Assembly (NCBI GenBank): GCA_016800925.1
Contig: JABCPU010001033.1
Span: 1-18,062, forward strand
Direction: 5' to 3'
DNA: 18,062 bases
Origin: Suillus spraguei
Taxonomy: Eukaryota > Basidiomycota > Agaricomycetes > Boletales > Suillaceae
Position 1 is the first letter of the stretch, and every line of letters starts with the position of its first letter. Under the pieces are notes generated by a model. It was not told the DNA's origin and made no database searches. It was given only the letters and a program-made list of their open reading frames with translations. Both the position numbers and the translations under genes were made by a program. This document shows, in pieces, positions 8,694-15,723 of the stretch.

Positions 8694-8955
8694 AAATCCT
8701 CTATGACTCGCCTCACTGTTTCTTCATCTTCTTCGTCCTTAACTTCGGTTTGTCGGAGCGGAGTTTTCTTCTTTCTTTCTGGACAGTTATAAATGTGATG
8801 TCCGGTCTTCTTGCATCCAAAACATTGCCCCTTCTTCATGCATTCGGATTTCTCCATGTCAGAGATTCGATCTACGACCATTGCGTTGGAATCACGATTA
8901 GGTATGTAATGCGCGTTCCCATAGTTCTTCTTCTTCTGTTGCGGAACATGACGTG
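8690..8955 (-). pseudogene. Element B: C-terminal end of gag
   Basis: It encodes the basic stretch and zinc knuckle CFGCKKTGHHIYNC and the tail ending in IEDF, matching residues 190-278 of the element A Gag. The N-terminal two thirds are missing. The homology stops at 8955, where an unrelated insert begins. The gag stop and the five-T run (GATTTTTGA) match element A. Confidence 0.9.
8951..8955. repeat. Probable target-site duplication of the 8956-10320 insert, left copy (ACGTG)
   Basis: ACGTG here recurs at 10321-10325. Because TG also starts a typical LTR, the exact edge could be 8954, with only 3 bases duplicated. Confidence 0.6.
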
Positions 8956-9148
8956 TTCATATCTGTCATATACCGTACATTCAGGTCTGATCCATGGACA
9001 TCTGGACACCCAATCCATACATCCTAGTCCACCCATCCAATCCAGCTCACATATCCAATCCACCCATCCACTCCAATCAATATCCATCCATATCTAATCC
9101 ATATCCATATCCAACTCAGTCCATCCATCCAATCTGATCCACCCATCC

Positions 9149-9216
9149 GATCCGTGTTCATATCCGATCCATGTCCATATCCGATCCGTGTCCATATCCG
9201 ATCCATGCTCATATCC
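9149..9216 (+). repeat. 17-bp tandem repeat, four units
   Basis: Units of the form GATCCRTGTCCATATCC start at 9149, 9166, 9183 and 9200 with few differences. They lie at the end of a longer, more degenerate ATCC-rich tract that starts near 8985. Confidence 0.85.
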
Positions 9217-9434
9217 GAAACTATTCCCGTGCACCTGTGTGTTACTCCTTTTAGGTTAATACCTGTGTCCGGCTTTTGGTTATCTCTGCACCTCTGGCTT
9301 TCAGTTATCTTGACTTCCATCTTGATAAGATATTTCATACAAGTCTTATTTCCGAGTTCATAGCCTTGTGTTCCGCAATGCCTCAAACATAGCCTCGGAC
9401 TATCCTTGCTTGCCTTCCGGCATGCTACCTACAG

Positions 9435-9442
9435 TATATAAA
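9435..9442 (+). promoter_or_regulatory. TATA box in the foreign LTR-like insert
   Basis: TATATAAA lies about 480 bases into the insert. It is the only clear promoter-like motif there and is the basis for the plus orientation. Confidence 0.4.
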
Positions 9443-10320
9443 CTTGTAGTACAACTCCTGCAGACCTCAGTCTGATTCATTGTTCCTACTTCTATATATT
9501 CCTTTGATTACTCTGTATCCTGTTATCATGTCTATATAACTCCGTCTCTGTTCTTGCACTTGGGCTCCGGCCCTTGTAAGCTTCCGACTCAGGCCTATGG
9601 GATCACTCCCTAGGTCGGAGCTTTGATCCTATGTCCTATAATCTTTTCAGACTTCATCCATCTCCGTCTATCATCTGTTTCACCTCCGACTCTACCTTTG
9701 GTAGTCTTATACTGTCTGTTTCTATTCCAGACCTTGTCCAGAGTAGTCTATACTATCTCTACACCATATCCGGACCTACTCCTCTCTAGTAGCCAACACT
9801 TCCTCTAAGATCCACAGAGCTATGCTCATCCGATCATCCGATCATCTGCTCCTCTGCTCCTCCGCTCCTCTGAGCTCCGGACCTTCGGACCCCTAGTCCT
9901 CCAGATCCATCCTATCCTATCCTCTGACATCTATGGATCATCTTTCCCTCTGGAGCTCTGCTCCTATCCTGCCCTGGACTTTGTCCAGCGGTCCATCTTT
10001 CATCTGTTCTACTTGGAGCTTGTTCCAGTAGTGTTACCATTACTCCCTACCTTCCAGAAATAGTTCTGGCGCATTCCTGCGCTCATCCGGAAGTCCATCG
10101 TAGCTCTGTCGAGCTATCCTGCCTTAGAGTTCATCCGGACCCTCCATCCAGACTTCACCAGAACTCTCCCTTGGACTTCATCCAAAATTAAGGGCACATA
10201 CTCGGGTAAGGGGCACAGCGCACGAGCTGAGGCCAAGCCCCTTTGACTTACAACCCTCCGGTACAACCCCATGTAAGACCAGGACTTCTTACTAATCTCT
10301 GGTTTTGCATGGTCGTAACA

Positions 10321-10325
10321 ACGTG
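10321..10325. repeat. Probable target-site duplication, right copy (ACGTG)
   Basis: It matches 8951-8955. It overlaps the point where gag of B is joined to its LTR. Confidence 0.6.
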
Positions 10326-10504
10326 CTTAAATAGGCCAATATGTGCGCACGGACCAAGAGAGACGTGAGAACATAAGTACGTATCCCAAGAAGGAAGGCA
10401 ACTATAGTACAGATGCGATTGAGCATATGAGTCAGAGTCATGTTACGTAATATACAAGGTAAAGATGAGATGAAAAATGAATAGGGGCATGTATGATTGT
10501 AACA
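10323..10504 (-). repeat. Remnant of the element B 5' LTR (182 bp)
   Basis: From GTGCTTAAATAGG to GATTGTAACA this matches the last 180 bases of the element A LTRs, in the same orientation. The rest of the LTR, the leader and most of gag are missing. The join with gag uses a shared GTG, so B appears to have lost about 1.06 kb before the foreign insert arrived. The flanking bases 10505-10509 (ATCCA) should be the right target-site duplication of B. Its partner lies outside the window. Confidence 0.85.
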
Positions 10505-10658
10505 ATCCATGCTTGCGTTTTTGCCGCGGTCTCTTTGATTTTGGTCCTTCAGGTATTGGTGAAGTGGAGGGCCCATGCATAGACTCAATCAAAATCAAGG
10601 AGTCACTAGCTGATGATGAGCTACTGGAGGTGGAGAGCAAGCGATGTCTATGGGCCAT
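10505..10658 (-). pseudogene. Start of an unidentified minus-strand gene, cut by element B
   Basis: An ATG at 10658 in a good context (ATCATGG) opens a 51-codon frame with a serine run (STSSSSSSASDS) and a basic, nuclear-signal-like end (PKSKRPRQKRKHG). At 10504 the frame runs into the LTR remnant of B, so any further coding sequence would lie beyond B. I do not recognise a family. Low-complexity residues and the short length make this a weak call. Confidence 0.3.
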
Positions 10659-10840
10659 GATGACAGTAGTAGATTAGACTGGGCTGACATAGAAGTATAT
10701 GATTATAAAAATGTAGTATTCAGCTATGAAAAACATGTAGTCACGTCCCTTTGCATTACTGGTGTTTGCCGACTGACTTTGAAATGTCATGTGATCACCG
10801 AAATCAAAATTTTGAACTTGTCTGTTTTGTTTCTTCAACT

Positions 10841-10998
10841 AGTACCATTGGGCATCTGCTCATACCAGCTGCCAATACATGCACTACACACAGCTCCACC
10901 TCATGTGGACACTGTCAGCTGCTCAGGTGCTGACCCATGACCATCCACTGTTAGCTTGCGCAGCTTGATCCCCTGAGCACCAAGGGCACCCTGGGAAA
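10841..10998 (+). repeat. 157-bp tandem duplication, copy 1 (CpG-depleted)
   Basis: From AGTACCATTGGG to CCTGGGAAAA this is over 90 percent identical to 11024-11180. Most of the differences are CpG sites of copy 2 that read CpA or TpG here. Only one of nine CpG sites is kept. No protein or RNA function is recognised. Confidence 0.9.
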
Positions 10999-11023
10999 AT
11001 TCACTTTTCTTTTATTTTGAATT

Positions 11024-11180
11024 AGTACCATTGGGCGTTCGCTCATACCAGCTGCCAATACATGCACTACGCACGGCTCCACCTCATGTGGACACTGTCA
11101 GCTGCTCAGGTGCTGACCCATGACCGTCCGCTGTTAGCTTGCGCGGCTTGGTCCCTGAGCACCAAGGGCGCCCTGGGAAA
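11024..11180 (+). repeat. 157-bp tandem duplication, copy 2 (CpG-rich)
   Basis: This is a direct repeat of 10841-10998 at an offset of 183 bases. It keeps nine CpG sites, for example GGGCGTTCGC, CTACGCACGG, GACCGTCCGC and GCGCGG. Confidence 0.9.
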
Positions 11181-11320
11181 TTTACTACTCAGCATACTTA
11201 TTTTGTTCTAGGACTTGCCTGGGCTTCAGGCATGCATCTTCACCCTCTGATTTTGGCATGCCAACGATCTTTTTCGATGCTGTGCTGCTCTCTGCTTGCA
11301 TCATCCCCAGCATGAGGACA

Positions 11321-11367
11321 TCTGGTGAATGGAGTTCAATCTACCTATCTAGCGAATGTCAGGATTG
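11321..11367 (+). repeat. 47-bp direct repeat before the importin-like exon
   Basis: From TCTGGTGAATGG to CAGGATTG this matches 11496-11542 with about five differences. It ends in the apparent splice acceptor of the exon at 11363. Confidence 0.8.
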
Positions 11368-11499
11368 CCAAGGGGTGCTTCCCCTCCTGAGCAGTGTGAT
11401 GAACGATGAGAATCTCCATGTGAAAGATACAACAGCATGGACACTCAGACGAATCTGCAATCTTCTAACTCACCACGCCACTTTATCCAAGGATGTCTG
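11363..11499 (+). pseudogene. Exon resembling importin-beta (karyopherin, Kap95 type)
   Basis: The frame reads GVLPLLSSVMNDENLHVKDT followed by TAWTLRRICNLL. This is the signature of a HEAT repeat of importin subunit beta-1, which carries cargo through nuclear pores (family form: MxDxxLxVKDTTAWTxGRIC). Arg replaces the usual Gly before RIC. An AG acceptor (TGTCAG) precedes it and a GTGAGT donor follows at 11500. No other importin exon is recognised within the window, so this is a detached gene fragment or a captured exon rather than a working gene. Confidence 0.5.
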
Positions 11500-11542
11500 G
11501 TGAGTGGAGTTCAATCTACCTATCTAGTGAACGTCAAGATTG
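11496..11542 (+). repeat. 47-bp direct repeat after the importin-like exon
   Basis: It is a copy of 11321-11367, 175 bases downstream. It contains the donor-like GTGAGT. Confidence 0.8.
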
Positions 11543-11868
11543 TCCAGCCACTTTGGGAGGGGGGGGTTCCAGGAGTACCAGTTGGGGCTAAATGGCAGGA
11601 TTGGTGTGTAGTTTCATCCTTGGCTCTAAAGAAACCGGTACCCATTATGTTTCACCGTATTTTCTATAATATACAATGTTGATCTCTAAATGAATGGTGT
11701 TGCAGTATGACTTGTCATTCAGAGATTGAAGGTCTATGTCACGGTCCACCTTGAGCATCAAAGCCACTTCCAATACTATCTATACCTTATCTATGGTGAA
11801 TCAGCTCATGACTCTTACACTTATCTTGCACAGGGACTAGAACCAACACATTATGTCTGTAAAGCTGA
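11543..11868. other. No gene recognised
   Basis: A stretch of 326 bases with a run of G near 11560 and only short, unconvincing frames. It may contain introns or decayed exons of the neighbouring pseudogene. Confidence 0.5.
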
Positions 11869-11922
11869 CCAACTCCATCTACAAACAGCCAAAAAAGTGC
11901 AGGTCAGATTGTAAGCACAGCA

Positions 11923-11927
11923 AGAAG
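11923..11927. repeat. Target-site duplication of first solo LTR, left (AGAAG)
   Basis: AGAAG abuts the LTR start TGTTAC and recurs at 12402-12406. Confidence 0.95.
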
Positions 11928-12401
11928 TGTTACAGTTGTACATGCCCCTATTCATTTTCCCTTTATCTTCTTACTTGTATATCATGTCACATGACTTACC
12001 TCATATGCTCAATGCATCTGTACAACACATGCCTTCCTTATTAGGATACGCAGTTACATTCTCACGGTTACCTGGTCTGTGCGCACATATCTACCTATAT
12101 AAGCACAGTGTACTTGTAGTAGATTCTTTACTTTAATCTTACTGGGTTTTACCTGGAACATCCTTCGCTTAGGTCTCCAACCTAAGTTGTCTTGAATCGT
12201 CTCTAAGTCTAAGCACTCCTTAGCCTTAGTCTCTATTCTTGTAGAACCTCTTGGACTTATCCTTGAAGCCAGAACCTTGATTGTACTCGGAACATGTTCC
12301 TTGTACTTTCACCTTGTCCTCTTCTGGACATTGTAAGAACCTCCCAGCAGACTGCCTGTGTCTTTTCACTGTCGCTGGTGACGCCACCCCAGTTCGTAAC
12401 A
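11928..12401 (+). mobile_element. Solo LTR of the main family, 474 bp, plus orientation
   Basis: It runs from TGTTACAGTTGTACATG to CCCAGTTCGTAACA and is the reverse complement of the element A LTR with scattered differences. It is flanked by AGAAG on both sides, and no element sequence is attached, so it is the product of LTR-LTR recombination. The TATATAA box and self-priming 11-mer (12130-12140) are kept. Confidence 0.95.
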
Positions 12402-12406
12402 AGAAG
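12402..12406. repeat. Target-site duplication of first solo LTR, right (AGAAG)
   Basis: It is identical to 11923-11927. Confidence 0.95.
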
Positions 12407-12596
12407 GCTTTGTATTGAAGACTCGGATGAGATCATTTGAGATGGAATCCAGCATGTCTACAATCATGGCTGAGTTGATGTACCTGACAATGACATCTTG
12501 GTGCGTATTTCATTTATTAACCTCTAATATTATTCACATAACATTGTAGCAGGATAATGCTGTTTCTGGGCTGTCACACATAGCTGACGATAATGT

Positions 12597-12601
12597 TCTA
12601 C
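12597..12601. repeat. Target-site duplication of second solo LTR, left (TCTAC)
   Basis: TCTAC abuts the LTR start and recurs at 13078-13082. Confidence 0.95.
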
Positions 12602-13077
12602 TGTTACAATAGTACGTGCCCCTATTCATTTTCCCTTTGTTTCTTTACTTGTATAACGTGTCACATGACTTTGCCTTATATGCTCAACGCATCTGTACAA
12701 CACATGCCTTCCTTATTAGGATACGCAGTTACATTCTCATGGTTACTTGGTCTGTGCGCACATATTGGCCTATTTCAGCACAGTGTACTTGCAGTAAATT
12801 CCTTACTTTAATCTTACTGGGTTTTACCTGGAACTTCCTTTGCTTAGACCTCCAACCTAAGTCGTCCTTGAATTGTTTCTAAGTCTAAGCACTCCTTAGC
12901 CTTAGTCTCCATTCTCGTAAGAACCTCTCGGACTTATCCTTGAGGCCAGACCCATGATCATACTCGGAACGCGTTCCTTGTACTTTCACCTTGTCCTCTT
13001 TTGGACATTGTAGAACTTCCCAGCAGACCATCTGTGTCTTTTCACTGTCGCTGGTGACGCCACCCCAGTTCGTAACA
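12602..13077 (+). mobile_element. Solo LTR of the main family, 476 bp, plus orientation
   Basis: It runs from TGTTACAATAGTACGTG to CCCAGTTCGTAACA, with TCTAC on both sides. It lies only 200 bases from the other solo LTR, but each has its own duplication, so they are two separate insertions. The 11-mer is at 12805-12815. The TATA region is weakened (CCTATTTCAGC). Confidence 0.95.
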
Positions 13078-13082
13078 TCTAC
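13078..13082. repeat. Target-site duplication of second solo LTR, right (TCTAC)
   Basis: It is identical to 12597-12601. Confidence 0.95.
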
Positions 13083-13343
13083 TCCCTGAACATGTGAATA
13101 TTCTCTTCTAGTCAACTACAGTGTAATGTCATTGATCTTGATATTATTACAGGTTGCGGACCCACTACCCCCTCCTGCTGTCTCATAATGGTCTGGACGC
13201 ACCATTCAAATGCCACGCCGCTACGTCAATTACCTTCCTGGTTCAGCAATGCACCTTTCTCAGATCTTGGAGGGAATACCCTCTGCACTCACATCCACAC
13301 TCATTTTGGCAAGTGACATGTCAGACAGACTAAATTATATTCT

Positions 13344-13690
13344 AAGCTCGTCCTATCTCATCTTAATATTTACATTACCATCTCCCTCTCACCGTATCCA
13401 AGCTCGTCCTATCTTGTCTTAATATTTACACTACACATCTCCCTCTCCCCATGTCCAAGCCTGTCCTATCTTGTCTTAATATTTATGCTATCATCTTCCT
13501 CTCCCCATGTCCAAGCTTGTCCTATCTCATCTTAATATCTACACTATCATTTCCCTCTCCCCATGTCCAAGCTTGTCCTATCTTGTCTTAATATTTACTA
13601 CTATCTCACTCTCACCATGTCCAAGCTCGTCCTATCTCGTCTTAATATTTATTAATATCTCCCTCTCACCGTGTCCAAGCTCGTCCTCTC
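13344..13690 (+). repeat. Minisatellite, period 54-57 bp, six units and a partial one
   Basis: Units begin AAGCTCGTCCTATCTC or a close variant at 13344, 13400, 13457, 13513, 13569, 13623 and 13677. They contain CTTAATATTTA and a CT-rich end with ATGTCC. The seventh unit is cut after 14 bases by the LTR of element C. The open frames through it come from the repeat period and are not likely genes. Confidence 0.9.
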
Positions 13691-14165
13691 TGTTACGAAC
13701 TGGGATGGCGTCACCAGCGACAGTGAGAAGACACAGCCAGTCTGCTGGGAAGTTCTACAATGTCCAAAAGAGGACAAGGTGAAAGTACAAGGAATGCGTT
13801 CCGAGTACTGTCAAGGGTTCGGCCTCGAAGACAAGTCTAAGAGGTTCTGCGAGAATAGAGACTAAGGCTAAGGAATGCTTAGACTTAGAGACGATTCAAG
13901 ACGACTTAGGTTGGAGACCTAAGCAAAGGAGATTCCAGGTAAAACCCAGTAAGATTAAAGTAAGGAATCTACTATGAGTACACTGTGCTTAAATAGGCCA
14001 ATATGTGCGCACAGACTAGGGTAACCGTGAGAATGTAACTGCGTATCTTAATAAGGAAGGCATATGTTGTACAGATGCATTGAGCATATGAGTCAGAGTC
14101 ATGTGACATGATATACAAGTAAGGAAACAAAGGGAAAATGAATAGGGGCACGTACGATTGTAACA
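13691..14165 (-). repeat. 3' LTR of element C (475 bp)
   Basis: It runs from TGTTACGAACTGGGATGG to CGATTGTAACA. It differs from the A LTRs at many scattered positions, so A and C are not recent duplicates of each other. The 11-mer is at 13951-13961. Confidence 0.95.
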
Positions 14166-14178
14166 TTACCCCCTTTTT
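14166..14178 (-). other. Polypurine tract of element C
   Basis: AAAAAGGGGGTAA on the minus strand directly precedes the LTR, identical to element A. Confidence 0.9.
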
Positions 14179-14181
14179 ACA

Positions 14182-14202
14182 TTGAAAGTCACCGACTTTC
14201 AA
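14182..14202 (-). promoter_or_regulatory. Conserved hairpin next to the polypurine tract (element C)
   Basis: The arms TTGAAAGTC and GACTTTCAA pair perfectly over 9 bases around the loop ACC. Relative to element A the seventh and eighth pairs from the loop changed on both sides (T-A to G-C and G-C to T-A), which keeps the pairing. Confidence 0.6.
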
Positions 14203-15668
14203 ATATCTCTGTTGTCGTCATAGACGGGGTCATAGTCGTCATAGTTAGCGATGTCTTCATCAGCGGCACTTCCTCCTAACATATAAGCCGCCTCCTCTTC
14301 TGCTACAGTTCTTGCCCATCGACCTTCTTTTCATCGCCAACGGTTAATAAGATACTGTTCCCACCTACGCAGTGCATCATAAAATCCATCGTCCTTCCAA
14401 GTAAGTGTAAATTGCAGTTCCCCACGACGCTGGGGGCAGTAAATGGACAGATGGGTAGGAGCATGTCACAGGCAAATTTGACACTGGTAGTCAAGGCAGT
14501 TCTTTTGCCGATGTCCAACGATGCTGCAGACTCAGCATTTCATGTTTTCGTCGGTGTTAGAGATGGACATGTGTAATGGTGATGGTGAGATAACGGGTGT
14601 AGGACTGGTGGATCTAGCACGCTTCTTCCCTTTCTTTCGTGTCATACGTTTTAAGGCAAAAGCATTGTCGTGTCGAAGCTGTGCCTGTTGCTTGGTGGTC
14701 AGGGTGTACGCGGATGCTGGGAGGTCGGGAGTCGTTCCACGTTCAGCAACCGCAAGGAGTTCATTAGAGGAAGAGGGAAAAGTGGTACCTAAGTCTTTTA
14801 CTAAGACTGGCAAGACAGGATCCATTGGACCAAATGATGACGGGATAGACATGGGGGGATGGATGTGAAGGTCGCGAAGACGAGGACCTAGCGCTATTAG
14901 TTCAGCCACAGGAATCCCTAATCTCTTTGCAGCTTCACACTGTTCCTCTGTGCAGGGCTCGTATAACCATGCAGGATGTTCATGAGAGACTACAATGGGA
15001 GATGATGAGGTTGGTTGTTCGATGGGAGATGGGGTTCGGGGAGACGTGAGGTTGGCTTGCATTTGTTGCAAATCAGTGATGGCTTCTTCGACTAAGTTTC
15101 TGGCTGCTCTGGTTTCAGCAACTGATTGCTGGATGGTTTCGACGACTGTGTTGGTGAGCTGCCCAATCTCTTGGACAGCAGTGCATAAGCCAGCAAGGGC
15201 GTCAATACTAGAATACATGCGCGAAGCAGGGGGTGCTGGGATAGGAAGTGGCATATCTTCCCGCGGAGAGGGAGGTCGAGCAACACCTGCTCGACGTTTG
15301 GCCACGATGTGAATAGCTTCTTCAACATCGCTTTTAAAAGAACTGGGAAGCAACAACATAGCATAAGAACAAATGCGTTTTTGGAGATGTAAGAAGCGTT
15401 GGTGATATGTAGTGTCGGTGGTTTCGTTGGCTGTGGCTTTGATAAGGGCGGCGGTACGGATGATGTTGACGAGGAGGAGGGCCAGAAAGGCACCTTTTTC
15501 TGTGAGGATTCTTTCGATTTCAAGGGCGTGTCCTTCACATAGAAGGGCGGCTTCGATGTAGGAGGTGTTGTCGATTTCAGTGGCAAGGGTTCCATAATGT
15601 TCTGCATCAGAATCAGAGTCATTGTTGGCAACGGTGACAGGGGTGATGTATGCAGTGGGGAAAGACAT
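14199..15668 (-). pseudogene. ORF3 of element C: zinc-knuckle accessory gene after pol (three TGA stops)
   Basis: A single frame of 489 codons runs from ATG 15668 (MSFPTAY) to TGA 14199-14201, 55 bases after the pol stop. An upstream ATG at 15752 is not conserved in A. Regions in order: a helical stretch (residues about 45-122); a Pro-rich piece; a coiled-coil-like stretch (about 153-207, LCTAVQEIGQLTNTVVETIQ); a conserved block from HPAWLYEPCTEEQ to PPMSIP (about 231-275); a basic patch (RMTRKKGKKRARS, 341-353); a zinc knuckle with Cys378, Cys381, His386 and Cys391; a second motif with Cys396, Cys399, His406 and Cys411; and an acidic end (DDYDPVYDDN). TGA codons stand at 379, 401 and near 449, each easily derived from CGA. 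No family is recognised. The layout suggests a nucleic-acid-binding, Gag-like accessory protein. That role is inference. Confidence 0.7.
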
Positions 15669-15723
15669 TTGAAATGGTGTTAGTTGATCAAGTGCTAGTG
15701 TGAGTTGATTGACTGAAGGATGA

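Larger units (their letters stand above)
8956..10320 (+). mobile_element. Insert of another family, probable long solo LTR (1.36 kb)
   Basis: This block has no homology to the main family and no protein-like frame. It is bounded by ACGTG on both sides, with ends TGTT and AACA if the TG at 8954 is counted. Inside it, a degenerate ATCC-rich tract (about 8960-9220) is followed by TATATAAA at 9435-9442. A long pyrimidine-rich stretch comes next, and the block ends GGTTTTGCATGGTCGTAACA. The TATA box suggests plus orientation. The open frames across the ATCC tract on both strands are a by-product of its repeat structure. A non-LTR origin is possible. Comparison with other copies is needed to fix the ends. 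Confidence 0.5.
11869..13343 (+). pseudogene. Unidentified spliced gene remnant, split by two solo LTRs
   Basis: Once each LTR and one duplication copy are left out, one frame runs through three exons. Exon 1 is 11869-12500 minus the first LTR (QIVSTARRLCIEDSDEII, then GIQHVYNHG, VDVPDNDIL). Exon 2 is 12550-13093 minus the second LTR (DNAVSGLSHIADDNVL, PEH). Exon 3 starts at 13153 (ADPLPPPAVS, WSGRTIQMPRRYVNYLPGSA). The introns would be 12501-12549 (GTGCGT to TAG) and 13094-13152 (GTGAAT to CAG), both in phase 0. In-frame stops are TGA at 12438 and 12471 and a TAA in exon 3, all explainable as C-to-T changes of CGA or CAA. The start is not seen. I do not recognise the protein. It may be a host gene or part of another transposon. 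Confidence 0.45.

Noticed and set aside
8872..9386. Long minus-strand open frames rich in Trp, Ile, Asp and Gly (and plus-strand ones)
   Set aside because: They follow the ATCC-rich repeat unit and have no protein-like composition. They are by-products of the repeat.
9240..10320. A TGTTAC...GTAACA pair that would make a 1.08-kb solo LTR
   Set aside because: The five bases on each side (CTGTG and ACGTG) do not match, whereas ACGTG matches exactly if the insert starts at 8956. The larger insert also explains the end of gag homology at 8955.
11928..13077. The two plus-oriented LTRs as ends of one short or deleted element (a TRIM-like or LARD-like element)
   Set aside because: Each has its own distinct 5-bp duplication (AGAAG and TCTAC), and the 200 bases between them carry exon-like sequence, with no primer-binding site or polypurine tract.
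13344..13690. Regular repeats that could suggest a CRISPR-like array
   Set aside because: There are no unique spacers: whole units of 54-57 bp repeat head to tail. This is a minisatellite in a eukaryotic genome.
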